Counted from the stretch's first letter, positions 8,842 to 16,990 are shown. The stretch: 64,000 nt of DNA from Streptomyces sp. NBC_01264 (GCF_026340675.1 NZ_JAPEOX010000002.1:2356001-2420000); one strand, 5' to 3'. Notes: generated by a model not told the origin, from the sequence alone. Made by a program: numbers and translations.

Positions 8842-9445
8842 GTCAGGCGTGGTTGACCGGGAGGACGTCCGGGGAGAGGGCGCCCGCGTGGGCCGCGGCG
8901 CTCGTCATCTGCTTGCGGTGGTGGCGGCGGCACAGGACCTCGTAGCCGATCTCCTCCGCCGGGCGGTTCACGTCGCCGACCACCACCTGGGCGCCTTCCA
9001 CCACCATCTCCCCGCCCACCGTGCGGGCGTTGTGCGTGGCGCGGGCACCGCACCAGCACAGGGCCTCCACCTGGAGCTGCTCCAGACGGTCCGCCAGCTC
9101 GATCAGGCGCTGCGAGCCGGGGAAGAGCTTCGTGCGGAAGTCCGTCGTGATGCCGAAGGCGAAGACGTCCATGCCCAGGTCGTCCACGATGCGCGCCAGC
9201 TGGTCGATCTGGGCGGGGGCCAGGAACTGTGCCTCGTCCACGATCACGTAGTCCGCCTTGCCACCCGCCGACAGCTGGGCCACCACGTACGCGTACAGGT
9301 CCATGCCCTCCGGCGCCTCCACCGCCTCCGTCACCAGACCCAGGCGGGAGGACAGCTTGCCCTCCCCCGCCCGGTCGTCACGGGTGAAGATCACTCCCTG
9401 CAAGCCGCGAGCGTCGCGGTTGTGGGCGATCTGGAGAGCCAGGGT
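8842..9445. repeat. 604-bp direct repeat, right copy (inside intact tdk)
   Basis: Same sequence as 1631-2234. Here it is the 3' 93% of the intact tdk. It marks the right border of the toxin island. Confidence 0.9.
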
Positions 9446-9493
9446 GCTCTTTCCGCAGTCCATCGTTCCGGAGAAGAACACCAGCTCGGGCAT
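8843..9493 (-). CDS. tdk: Thymidine kinase
   Basis: A 216-residue type II thymidine kinase that phosphorylates thymidine with ATP in dTTP salvage. The Walker A loop GTMDCGKST is at residues 9-17. The catalytic-base region VDEAQFL and the lasso/zinc-binding cysteines (CWCGARATHNAR, later CRRHH) are present. Length is normal for the family. It starts at ATG 9493 (MPELVFFSGTMDCG), as usual for actinobacterial TdK. A phosphodiesterase-like gene lies 58 bp upstream on the same strand. The gene's 3' 604 bp are duplicated at 1631-2234. Confidence 0.95.
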   Translation of the reverse strand: MPELVFFSGTMDCGKSTLALQIAHNRDARGLQGVIFTRDDRAGEGKLSSRLGLVTEAVEAPEGMDLYAYVVAQLSAGGKADYVIVDEAQFLAPAQIDQLARIVDDLGMDVFAFGITTDFRTKLFPGSQRLIELADRLEQLQVEALCWCGARATHNARTVGGEMVVEGAQVVVGDVNRPAEEIGYEVLCRRHHRKQMTSAAAHAGALSPDVLPVNHA

Positions 9494-9551
9494 GGGGAGT
9501 ACGGGGCCTTTCGGAGGGAGAGGGGAGAGGGAGGAGAGCGCGGCGGGTGCG

Positions 9552-10760
9552 TCAGGAGCGGATTTCGAGCAGCGGGACGAGCTGCTCGGCCGGGGTCATG
9601 GAGCCGTGCATGCCCGCGAGGGCCGATTCGTTGGGCTCGGCGCGCGAGGCGGTGATCGCCACGTCGGCCTGGGCGGCGGCGATCACGTCGCCGATGCGGC
9701 CGAGGACCCGCTCGTCGCATTCGCCCGGCGCCCCGAACCAGCCCAGTTCCAGGGCTTCCGCGCGGCTCGCGACCCAGAAGCGGTCGCCGAGCACCTCGCG
9801 CCAGACGGTCAGGACGTCGGCCTCGGCGCCGGGTACGGCGTACACGTGCCGGGCCCGCCCCTCGCCGCCCAGCAGGGCCACGCCCGCGCCGAGTTCCCAG
9901 TCGTCGTCGTAGTCGATGCGGGAGTCCTCGTCGAAGGGGACGTCCACCATGCCGTGGTCGGCCGTCACGTAGAGGGCCGTGCGCGGGGGGAGTTGTTCGG
10001 CGAGGCGCTGGACGAGGCGGTCCACGTACATCAGTTGGCCGCGCCAGGCGTCGGAGTCGACGCCGTGCCGGTGGCCGGCCCCGTCGAGCTCGCTGTAGTA
10101 CGTGTAGACCAGGGAACGGTCGCCGGCTCCGAGCCGCTCGGCCGCGAGGTCCATGCGCTCCTCGCCGGTCATCCGGCCGAGGAAGGTGCCGCCGCTCAGC
10201 GCGACCTTCGTCAGCGGGGTGGTCTGGAAGGCGGGCGAGGACACCTGCGCCGTCGCCACCCCGGCCGCGTCGGCCTGCTGGAAGACGGTCGGGTACGGCT
10301 GCCAGGGCTTGGGCGGGGTCCACGGGTGCCAGCGGAGCTGGTTCATCAGTTCGCCGGTGGCGGGATTGCGCACGGTGTAGCCGGGCAGGCCGTGCCGCGC
10401 GGGCGGCAGGCCGGTGCCGACCGAGGCCAGCGAGGTGGCGGTGGTCGCCGGGAAGCCCGCGGTGATCGGGCGGCCGGTGCCGCCGCGCGAGGTCGCCAGG
10501 AGGGAGGTGAGGTACGGGGCCTCGTCCGGGTGGGCCTTGATCTGCTCCCAGCCCATGCCGTCGACGAGGAACACGCAGTTCCGGTCGGCCGGGGTCAGCT
10601 CGGCGATCGAGGCCTCGAAGCCGGGTACGCCCTGGCCGGCCACGAGGGTGGGCAGCAGGTCGGCGAGCGAGCCGGTGCCGTAGTGCGGCACCGGGGCGCC
10701 GGCCAGGTCCAGGAGCTCGGGCTCGTCCTGCCAGCTCTGCGCGGCGGAGTACGACGCCAT
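9552..10760 (-). CDS. Alkaline phosphatase superfamily protein (nucleotide pyrophosphatase/phosphodiesterase-like)
   Basis: A 402-residue protein of the type I phosphodiesterase/nucleotide pyrophosphatase branch. The metal-binding Asp lies in VFLVDGMGWEQ, the likely Thr nucleophile in FPATTATSLASVG, and the second metal site in VTADHGMVDVP, with further Asp/His in SELDGAGHRHG. No signal peptide is seen, so a cytoplasmic phosphoester hydrolase is likely. The substrate is unknown. The start overlaps the DUF5998 stop as TGATG, so the two genes are coupled. Confidence 0.85.
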   Translation of the reverse strand: MASYSAAQSWQDEPELLDLAGAPVPHYGTGSLADLLPTLVAGQGVPGFEASIAELTPADRNCVFLVDGMGWEQIKAHPDEAPYLTSLLATSRGGTGRPITAGFPATTATSLASVGTGLPPARHGLPGYTVRNPATGELMNQLRWHPWTPPKPWQPYPTVFQQADAAGVATAQVSSPAFQTTPLTKVALSGGTFLGRMTGEERMDLAAERLGAGDRSLVYTYYSELDGAGHRHGVDSDAWRGQLMYVDRLVQRLAEQLPPRTALYVTADHGMVDVPFDEDSRIDYDDDWELGAGVALLGGEGRARHVYAVPGAEADVLTVWREVLGDRFWVASRAEALELGWFGAPGECDERVLGRIGDVIAAAQADVAITASRAEPNESALAGMHGSMTPAEQLVPLLEIRS

Positions 10761-11356
10761 CAGCGGGCGGGGGTGGAGGTGGCCGCAGTCGCTTCGCTGA
10801 GTGCCTGCGCGAAGACCAGGGTCTGGCGCACCGCCTCCGGGCCGTCGCCGGCCTCGCTGACGCGCAGGCTGAGGTCGTCGGCGGTGGAGTTGCCGGTGTA
10901 GCCGTGGTCGGCGTCGCAGTTCTGGTCGCCGCAGGCGGCGGGCTCCAGGTCGATGCGCGAGACCGCGCCCCAGCCGATGGTCAGGACGACCTCGCGGGGC
11001 AGGGTGCCCGGGGTGTAGGACTCCGGGTTGGCGACGACGCGGCTGAGCACCACGGAGGAGATGCTGGCCAGCTTGACCGACTCCGTGGAGGTGGTCGCGT
11101 ACGGCGACGGGGAACCGGCGTCGGCGGCCTGCTCGTCGGTGTGGCTGACGATGAAGCGGTTGCCGGTCAGGACCAGCACGGTGACGTGCCGGCGCACCTC
11201 GTTGGAGTCGAAGGTCGTCTCCTGGTGGACCAGGTACGACGAAATCGGCTCGCCGCCCACCGCGGCCTCCACGGCCTCGGCCACGAGGGCCGGGTAGTAG
11301 CCGCTGCGCTCGATCGCCGTGCGCAGCCCCTGGGTCGTCGTACCGGATTTCGCCAT
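10760..11356 (-). CDS. DUF5998 family protein
   Basis: A 198-residue protein starting MAKSGTTTQGLRTAIERSGYYPALV. This opening and the beta-rich centre (HVTVLVLTGNRFIVSHTDE, VLTIGWGAVSRIDLEP) fit the actinobacterial DUF5998 family of unknown function. A Cys/His/Asp cluster (ACGDQNCDADHGYTG) sits near residue 150 and could bind metal; that is inference. The ATG at 11356 is chosen because it gives the family-like N-terminus with an upstream GGA. It overlaps the phosphodiesterase gene downstream by one base, so the two are probably functionally linked. Confidence 0.75.
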   Translation of the reverse strand: MAKSGTTTQGLRTAIERSGYYPALVAEAVEAAVGGEPISSYLVHQETTFDSNEVRRHVTVLVLTGNRFIVSHTDEQAADAGSPSPYATTSTESVKLASISSVVLSRVVANPESYTPGTLPREVVLTIGWGAVSRIDLEPAACGDQNCDADHGYTGNSTADDLSLRVSEAGDGPEAVRQTLVFAQALSEATAATSTPAR

Positions 11357-11413
11357 GAGGTCCATCCTAAGGCCCGTGCGGGGCACCCCGGCCGCCCTGG
11401 GGCCCGTCGGACC

Positions 11414-14353
11414 TCAGTAGCTGGGCAGGGTCCGCGGACCGAGGTCCCCGCGGGCGGGCGGGTGGGCGACGCGGACCGTCGCGCTGAGCACGGACAGCCC
11501 CTCGGTGGCGACGACGACGGGCTCCAGGGCGACCCCGACCACCTCGGGGTGATCGTCGACGAGGCGGGAGAGGCGCAGGAGCAGTTCCTCCAGGGCGGGG
11601 GTGTCCACAGGGTCGCTGCCGCGCCAGCCGAAGAGCAGCGGAGCGGTGCGGATCGAGCGGATCAGGCTCGCCGCGTCCTTGTCCGTGGCGGGAACCAGCC
11701 GGTGGGCGGTGTCCCCCAGCAGTTCGGAGGCGACCCCGGAGAGCCCGAAGGAGAGGACCGCGCCGGCGGCGGGGTCGATGACCGAACGGATGACGGTGTC
11801 GACGCCCCGGGGAACCATCGACTGGACCACGGGGAGCAGCTCCTGCGGTTTGCCCAGCGCGTGGGTGAGCTCCTCGTACGAGCGGCGCAGCTCGGCCTCG
11901 GTGGTGAGGTCGAGGCGGACCCCGCCGAGGTCGGCGCGGTGACGCAGGTGCGGGGCGGTGGTCTTGAGCGCGACGGGGTAGCCGAGGACCGCGGCGGCGC
12001 GGACCGCGGCGTCGGCGCTGGGGGCCGGGAGGGTGGCGAGCACCCGGATCCCGTACCGGGCGAGCAGCTCGCGGGCATCGGGGTCGTCCAGGGTGGCCAC
12101 CGCCTCCTCCCCTACGCCGGCCAGCAGGCGGGAGAGCTGCGCGGCGGCCCCGCTCTCGTCGATGTCCTCGAACTCGGGCACCTGCCCGACCTCGGCGACG
12201 CCCCGGCGCCACTGCCCGTACCGGACGGCTTCGGCGACGGCCTTGACGGCCCGCTCGGCGGCGGGGTAGCTGGGGATCCGGGCGGCTCCGGGAGCGGGCA
12301 CGGCCGCGCTCCCCGCACCGCCGGAGGCCGGCTCGGGCCGGAAGGGCGCGGCCGGGGTCCCGGTCACGGCTTCGGAGACGGGCACGGCTTCCGCGGGCAC
12401 GGCTTCCGCGGGCGCGGCTTCCGCGGGCGCGGCTTCGGACCCGGAGCCCAAGGCCGCCAGAGCCGTCGCCGGTGTCGGCAGCGCCGCGGGCGGCGCGTCC
12501 GCGAGGTGCGTCGAGGCGGCCGGCGCCGTGGCCGCCGAGAGCGCCTCCGCGAGGGCGCCCAGCTCCACGTGGACCACGGCCACCGGCTTGCCGGGGTACC
12601 CGGCGGCGGCGGCCCGCAGGGCTTCGGCCAGATCGTCGGCGAGCGCGTGCTCGCTCACCCACGGGATCGCGGTGACGACGACCGCGTCGGTGTCCGGCGA
12701 GGCCAGCGCCGCGGAGACGGCCGTACGGAAGTCCTCCGGCGAGGCGGCCGTGGTCAGGTCGAGCGGCGGCAGCGGCCGCAGCCCCTCCGTGAGGCAGGCG
12801 TCGTAGGTGAGGACCCCGAGCGATTCGGAGTTGCCGAGGATGGCCACCCGCGGCCCGGCCGGTACGGGCTGCGAGGCCAGCAGCAGGCCGACGTCCACCA
12901 GCTCGGTCACTGTGTCGACCCGGATGACGCCCGCCTGCCGCAGCAGCTCCGAGACCGTCGCCTCGGGCAGCCGGGTGCCGGGGACCACGTGCCCGGCGGG
13001 GGTGTGCCTGCCCCCCTTGGCGACGACCACGGGCTTGACGGCCGCGGTGCGCCGGGCGAGCCGGGTGAACTTCCTCGGGTTGCCCAGGGTCTCCAGGTAC
13101 ATGAGCGCCACGTCGGTGGCCTCGTCGTCGTACCAGTACTGGAGGATGTCGTTGCCGGAGACGTCGGCCCGGTTCCCGGCGGAGACGAAGGAGGACAGCC
13201 CCTCCCCGCGCCGCAGCAGCCCGGAGAGCAGCGCGATGCCGATCGCCCCGGACTGGGTGAACAGGCCGACCCTGCCCCGCGCGGGGGCCGGAGCGGGGGC
13301 CAGTGAGGCGTTCAGCTCCACCTCGGGGGCCGTGTTGATCACCCCGAAGGCGTTCGGCCCGATCAGCCGCATCCCGTATGAGCGCACCAGCCGCACCAGT
13401 TCGCGCTGGCGGGCCGTGCCCTCGGGCCCGCTCTCCCCGTATCCGGCGGACAGTACGACCAGCCCCTGCACCCCGTGTTCTCCGCAGGCCACCACCGCGT
13501 CCGGGACCCGGTCGGCCGGGACCGCGATGACGGCGAGGTCGACCGGGGCGCCGACGGCGTCGAGCGTGGGGTAGGCGCGTACACCGTCGAGCAGATCGCG
13601 GGTGACCGCCTCGTTGACCGCGTAGAGGTGGCCGTGGAAGCCGCTGTCGCGCAGGTTGCGCAGGGCCGCCGCGCCCACGCCCGCGAGGGAGCGGCTGACC
13701 CCGATCACCGCCACCGAGCCCGGGGACAGCAGCCGCTGGACGGAGCGGGCCTCGGCGCGCTGCTCGCGGGCGCGCTGGACGGCGAGGGACTCGGCGGTCG
13801 GTTCGAGGTCGAGCGAGAGGTGGACGGAGCCGTCCTCGAAGCTGCGCCTCTGCTGGTAGCCGGCGTCCGTGAACACCTTGATCATCTTACCGTTGGCGGG
13901 CAGCACCTCGGCGGCGAAGCGGCGGATCCCGCGCTCGCGGGCCACCGCCGCGATGTGTTCGAGCAGGGCGGAGGCGACTCCGCGTCCCTGGTGGGCGTCC
14001 TGGACGAGGAAGGCGACCTCGGCCTCGTCCGAGGGTCCGGTGGCCGAGCGGCCGTCGGCGCCGATCCGGTCGTAGCGGACCGTGGCGATGAACTCGCCGC
14101 CGATCGTCGCGGCGAGTCCGACCCGGTCCACGTAGTCGTGGTGCGTGAAGCGGTGCACGTCGCGGTCGGAGAGCCGGGGGTAGGGAGCGAAGAAGCGGTA
14201 GTACTTCGACTCGTCCGAGACCTGCTCGTAGAAGCTGACCAGCCGGCCCGCGTCGTCGGTGGTGATGGGCCGGATCCGGGCGGTTCCGCCGTCCCGAAGG
14301 ACGACGTCGGCTTCCCAGTGGTCCGGGTACGAGGGGTCGGACTCGGTCGTCAT
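11414..14353 (-). CDS. GNAT/acyl-CoA synthetase-like protein lysine acetyltransferase (PatA type)
   Basis: A 979-residue multidomain protein. Residues 1-185 are a GNAT acetyltransferase (acetyl-CoA loop near QDAHQGRGVASALLEH). A CoA-binding and ligase-like region follows (AVIGVSRSLAGVGAAALRNL, GPNAFGVINTAPEV, FTQSGAIGIALL). The C-terminal ATP-grasp region is ~residues 760-970 (YPVALKTTAPHLRHRADLGGV). This order, GNAT first and ADP-forming acetate-CoA-ligase-like domains after, is that of Streptomyces PatA. That enzyme acetylates and inactivates acyl-CoA synthetases. Here a Pro/Ala/Glu repeat linker (~residues 638-658) sits between the ligase-like halves. It is divergent from ptsH. Confidence 0.85.
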   Translation of the reverse strand: MTTESDPSYPDHWEADVVLRDGGTARIRPITTDDAGRLVSFYEQVSDESKYYRFFAPYPRLSDRDVHRFTHHDYVDRVGLAATIGGEFIATVRYDRIGADGRSATGPSDEAEVAFLVQDAHQGRGVASALLEHIAAVARERGIRRFAAEVLPANGKMIKVFTDAGYQQRRSFEDGSVHLSLDLEPTAESLAVQRAREQRAEARSVQRLLSPGSVAVIGVSRSLAGVGAAALRNLRDSGFHGHLYAVNEAVTRDLLDGVRAYPTLDAVGAPVDLAVIAVPADRVPDAVVACGEHGVQGLVVLSAGYGESGPEGTARQRELVRLVRSYGMRLIGPNAFGVINTAPEVELNASLAPAPAPARGRVGLFTQSGAIGIALLSGLLRRGEGLSSFVSAGNRADVSGNDILQYWYDDEATDVALMYLETLGNPRKFTRLARRTAAVKPVVVAKGGRHTPAGHVVPGTRLPEATVSELLRQAGVIRVDTVTELVDVGLLLASQPVPAGPRVAILGNSESLGVLTYDACLTEGLRPLPPLDLTTAASPEDFRTAVSAALASPDTDAVVVTAIPWVSEHALADDLAEALRAAAAGYPGKPVAVVHVELGALAEALSAATAPAASTHLADAPPAALPTPATALAALGSGSEAAPAEAAPAEAVPAEAVPVSEAVTGTPAAPFRPEPASGGAGSAAVPAPGAARIPSYPAAERAVKAVAEAVRYGQWRRGVAEVGQVPEFEDIDESGAAAQLSRLLAGVGEEAVATLDDPDARELLARYGIRVLATLPAPSADAAVRAAAVLGYPVALKTTAPHLRHRADLGGVRLDLTTEAELRRSYEELTHALGKPQELLPVVQSMVPRGVDTVIRSVIDPAAGAVLSFGLSGVASELLGDTAHRLVPATDKDAASLIRSIRTAPLLFGWRGSDPVDTPALEELLLRLSRLVDDHPEVVGVALEPVVVATEGLSVLSATVRVAHPPARGDLGPRTLPSY
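12380..12439. repeat. 15-bp tandem repeat coding for a Pro-Ala-Glu linker
   Basis: Four adjacent copies of a unit GGGC(A/G)CGGCTTCCGC, the last imperfect, inside the PatA-like gene. They encode AEAVP/AEAAP repeats. Being in frame with 15-bp units, copy number can vary without a frameshift. Confidence 0.8.
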
Positions 14354-14498
14354 GGGGTCACCTTAAGGCGCGAACGGCTCGACTGGCCTGGGCGCGGCGC
14401 ATCAGGCTAGCCGGCTCGAATCAGGGCAAGCTGGGGTAGGTCCAACGGCGGGAAACCCGGGCCGAAGGTCGGCTCGACCATTCCGGACGTCGTGAGAG

Positions 14499-14514
14499 AC
14501 TGGTCTAGACAACC
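14499..14514. promoter_or_regulatory. DasR operator (dre-like site) of ptsH
   Basis: The sequence ACTGGTCTAGACAACC closely matches the DasR consensus (ACTGGTCTAGACCACT), 25 bp before the ptsH start. DasR represses PTS and N-acetylglucosamine genes in Streptomyces and is released by GlcN-6-P. The right half-site has one A where the consensus has C. Confidence 0.75.
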
Positions 14515-14538
14515 CGTAAGCACCTGAAGGGCATCACC

Positions 14539-14820
14539 ATGGCAGAGCGCCGCGTCAAAGTCGGCTGGGCCGAGGGCCTGCACGCTCGTCCCGCCTCGAT
14601 CTTCGTCCGCGCGACGACCGCTTGCGGCGTCCCGGTGACCATCGCGAAGGCCGGCGGCGACCCCGTCAACGCCGCCTCCATGCTGGCGGTTCTGGGCCTG
14701 GGCGCCAAGGGTGGCGAGGAGATCGTCCTCTCGTCCTCCGCCGACGGCGCCGAGGCCGCGCTGGACCGCCTCGCGAAGCTGGTCGCCGCGGGTCTCGAGG
14801 AGCTCCCCGAGACCGTCTGA
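14539..14820 (+). CDS. ptsH: Phosphocarrier protein HPr
   Basis: A 93-residue HPr, the PTS phosphocarrier that takes phosphate from enzyme I on His15 (motif GLHARPAS, residues 13-20) and passes it to EIIA proteins. The second conserved region is NAASMLAVLGLGAKGGEEI, with Ser47 at the place of the regulatory serine. The length is that of a single-domain HPr. The ATG follows GAAGG by a normal distance. No other PTS gene is adjacent, as usual for Streptomyces. A DasR-type operator precedes it and a strong terminator follows. Confidence 0.97.
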   Translation: MAERRVKVGWAEGLHARPASIFVRATTACGVPVTIAKAGGDPVNAASMLAVLGLGAKGGEEIVLSSSADGAEAALDRLAKLVAAGLEELPETV

Positions 14821-14850
14821 CCCTTCAGGTTCGACCCGCAGGACTTGCAC

Positions 14851-14905
14851 GGCGAAGCCGGTGCCCCCGACCGATGAGGTCGAGGGCACCGGCTTCGCCG
14901 CTTTT
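14851..14905 (+). terminator. Terminator after ptsH
   Basis: A perfect 16-bp stem (GGCGAAGCCGGTGCCC and its complement) with a ~20-nt loop, followed by GCTTTT. This is a classic intrinsic terminator ~30 bp past the ptsH stop. Confidence 0.9.
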
Positions 14906-15048
14906 CGTACGGGGATCCGGTCGGCTCGTCGGCTCCGGTCCGCTCTACCGCCGTCGGCTCGTACCGCCCGTCCCGCTCGTCGGCGCCGACAGGCATGCGC
15001 GCACCGCCATTGCGCCACATCCCATTCCGGGCGCACCCATTCCGGTGG

Positions 15049-15074
15049 CCGGAATTCGGCCGACCGAATTCCGG
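15049..15074. repeat. Perfect palindrome with 11-bp arms
   Basis: Arms CCGGAATTCGG / CCGAATTCCGG with a 4-nt centre, in the 355-bp gap between ptsH and the convergent gntR gene. CATTCCGG is repeated twice just before it (near 15023 and 15039), and a looser inverted pair around CGCCATTG and CAATGGCG encloses it. It could terminate gntR transcription or bind a protein. No T-run follows. Confidence 0.5.
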
Positions 15075-15175
15075 CGGCACAATGGCGCCCGGAACACGGA
15101 ACACGGGGCATGGAAGAGCGCGGGGCACGGGCGTGAATTACCGACCCGGATATCCCCCTTTGTATACGGCGTTTG

Positions 15176-15841
15176 TTAATGCGGAACGCTCGCCGTGTTT
15201 ACGGCAGGTTGCAAAGTCCTCACGCGCATCCGGTGCGCCCCCGCCGCCCGGTCCACGTGGGCCGCCGTCAGCGCCCGGGCCCGCTCGGCGTCGCCCCGGG
15301 CCACCGCGTCCACGATCGCGCCGTGCTCCGCCCAGGACTCCACGGGCCGCACCGGGGCCTCCACCACGTACATCCAGGCCACCTTGTGGCGCATCTGGGT
15401 GAGCAGGGCGATGAGCCCGGGGCTGCCCGAGGCCTGGGAGAGCGTCTCGTGGAACCAGCCGCCCAGGGAGCGCAGATCCTCCCCCTGGCCCCGCCTGGCC
15501 CGCTCCTGGCCCAGCCTGACCAGGCCGCGCAGCACCTTGAGGTGGGCCTCGCTGCGTCTGCGGGCCGCCCTGGCGGCCGCGAGGGGCTCCAGGAGCATCC
15601 GCAGCTCCAGGAGGTCGGCCGCCTCCTGCTCGGTCGGCTCGGCCACACAGGCACCGGCGTGCCGGCGGGTGGTCACGAACCCCTCGGACTCCAGCGTGCG
15701 CAGCGCCTCGCGCACCGGAACGCGCGAGACTCCGTACCGGCGGGCGAGCACCTCCTCGGTCAGCCGGGCGCCGGGCCCGAACACCCCGGAGACGATGTCG
15801 TCGCGGATCGCTGTGCATACCGTGTGCGCGGGAATACGCAA
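15176..15841 (-). CDS. GntR-family (FadR subfamily) transcriptional regulator
   Basis: A 221-residue protein with a winged helix-turn-helix at ~residues 4-70 (DDIVSGVFGPGARLTEEVLA, then YGVSRVPVREALRTLESEGF) and a C-terminal all-helical FCD ligand domain. The likely start is the TTG at 15841: GGAGG lies 7 nt before it and the domain begins at once (RIPAHTVCTAIRDDI). A longer ATG start at 15934 gives a non-conserved extension. It is convergent with ptsH. An inverted repeat GTTGC-N9-GCAAC lies upstream and may be its own operator. The effector is probably a small acid by family habit but is not evident here. Confidence 0.85.
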   Translation of the reverse strand: MRIPAHTVCTAIRDDIVSGVFGPGARLTEEVLARRYGVSRVPVREALRTLESEGFVTTRRHAGACVAEPTEQEAADLLELRMLLEPLAAARAARRRSEAHLKVLRGLVRLGQERARRGQGEDLRSLGGWFHETLSQASGSPGLIALLTQMRHKVAWMYVVEAPVRPVESWAEHGAIVDAVARGDAERARALTAAHVDRAAGAHRMRVRTLQPAVNTASVPH

Positions 15842-15876
15842 GACCGGACCTCCGCCTTTTTCGTATGGCTGTGCGC

Positions 15877-15895
15877 GTTGCGACTCTATTGCAAC
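15877..15895. promoter_or_regulatory. Inverted repeat upstream of gntR, possible operator
   Basis: GTTGC-N9-GCAAC, 35 bp before the TTG start of the GntR regulator and in its promoter region. Autoregulation is an inference. Confidence 0.4.
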
Positions 15896-15961
15896 ACACG
15901 ATAATTTCCGAGGACGGCCGGAAATACGAAACATTCACACACCGCGGAGCGCGAAACACGA

Positions 15962-15996
15962 CGAAGGCCCCGGCTCTCAAAGAGCCGGGGCCTTCG
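15962..15996 (-). terminator. Terminator after the M23 peptidase gene
   Basis: A perfect 16-bp stem (CGAAGGCCCCGGCTCT and its complement) with a 3-nt loop, 27 bp past the stop of the peptidase gene. Confidence 0.85.
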
Positions 15997-16022
15997 CGGA
16001 AGACGTGCGGTGGGGCGAACGG

Positions 16023-16817
16023 TCAGACGTTGACGCCGTGCGAGCGCAGGTACGTGACCGGGTTGATGTCCGAACCGTAGTCGGCGCCGGTACGGGCCTC
16101 GAAGTGCAGGTGGGCACCGCTGGAGTTGCCGGTGTTGCCCGACAGGCCGATCTGCTGGCCCGGGGTGACCTGCTGGCCGACCCGGACGCTCAGCGAGGAC
16201 ATGTGCCCGTACTGGGTGTACGTGCCGTCGGCGTGCTTGATGACGACGTTGTTGCCGTACGCGCCGCCCCAGCCCGCCTCGACCACGGTGCCCAGGCCGA
16301 CCGCGTGCACGGAGGTGCCGGAGGAGGCGTGGAAGTCGATGCCGGTGTGGCTGCCGGAGGCCCACATGCCGCCGCCCGCGTGGTACTGCGTGCTGACGTA
16401 GGAGCCGTCGATCGGCGAGACGAAGGTGTTGAGGCGCTTGCGCTCCTCTTCGCGGGCGGCGCGCTCGGCGGCCTCGCGCTCGGCCTTCGCCTGGGCTTCG
16501 GCCTTCGCCTTGGCCTCGGCGGCCCGCTGACGGGCGTCGGCCTCGGCCTGCGCCTTGGCGGCGGCGGCCTCGGCGGCCCGCTGCTGGGACTGGGCCTGGG
16601 CCTCCACGTCACCGGCGAGCTCGTCGGCCACCACGATGGTGTTCAGGGCGCCGGTGTCCTCAAGGGAGGGGGACTTGTCCGCGGCGAACGCGGGGCCGGC
16701 CAGGGAGCCCACGACGCCGGTGGCGGCGAGGGCGGCTATGCCGGCGTAGCCGGCGGTCTTGCGGCTCATACGGCTCGAACCACGGTGCTTGCCGGCGGCA
16801 CTACTGCCAAACGCCAT
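16023..16817 (-). CDS. Secreted M23 peptidoglycan endopeptidase
   Basis: A 264-residue exported protein. A signal peptide runs to about residue 45 (hydrophobic stretch AGYAGIAALAATGVVGSLAG, cleavage near AFA-AD). An Ala/Glu/Lys/Gln coiled coil follows (~residues 70-125), then an M23 (LytM) domain with zinc ligands in HTGIDFHA and HLHFEAR, both intact. It should cut peptidoglycan cross-bridges outside the membrane. The coiled coil resembles those of NlpD/EnvC-like cell-separation factors. A c-di-AMP riboswitch lies in the leader, so expression should follow that nucleotide. This is the known pattern for Streptomyces wall hydrolases. Confidence 0.93.
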   Translation of the reverse strand: MAFGSSAAGKHRGSSRMSRKTAGYAGIAALAATGVVGSLAGPAFAADKSPSLEDTGALNTIVVADELAGDVEAQAQSQQRAAEAAAAKAQAEADARQRAAEAKAKAEAQAKAEREAAERAAREEERKRLNTFVSPIDGSYVSTQYHAGGGMWASGSHTGIDFHASSGTSVHAVGLGTVVEAGWGGAYGNNVVIKHADGTYTQYGHMSSLSVRVGQQVTPGQQIGLSGNTGNSSGAHLHFEARTGADYGSDINPVTYLRSHGVNV

Positions 16818-16832
16818 GAAGGGGCTGATCCT

Positions 16833-16990
16833 TTCCTTCCCTCTCGCCTACCGGGTTAGCTGACGGGTTCGGAGCAGGAAGGTCTCCTACGGGCCCCCTC
16901 TTGCGAGGCGGTCCGATTCACCCCAGGGACACAAGTGGGTCCCCGGCTCCCCAGGCTCGCGCCTGACGGGGACTCGGCGATCGCTGCCCG
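16833..16990 (-). promoter_or_regulatory. ydaO/yuaA-type c-di-AMP riboswitch
   Basis: Read on the minus strand, the leader carries the hallmark segments in order: CGCCGAGTCCCC, GCCGGGGACCC, GGGGTGAATC, AGGAGACCTTCCTGCTCCGA, ACCCGTCAGCTAACCCGGTA, then AGGCGAGAGGGAAGGA, ending ~15 nt before the ATG. This family turns off wall-hydrolase genes such as rpfA when c-di-AMP is high. I recognise it from consensus segments; no covariance model was run. Confidence 0.88.

Noticed and set aside
1631..9445. The repeats as attachment sites of a site-specific integrative element
   Set aside because: No integrase, excisionase or replication gene lies between the repeats, and a 604-bp core is far longer than normal att sites. 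Homologous recombination is simpler.
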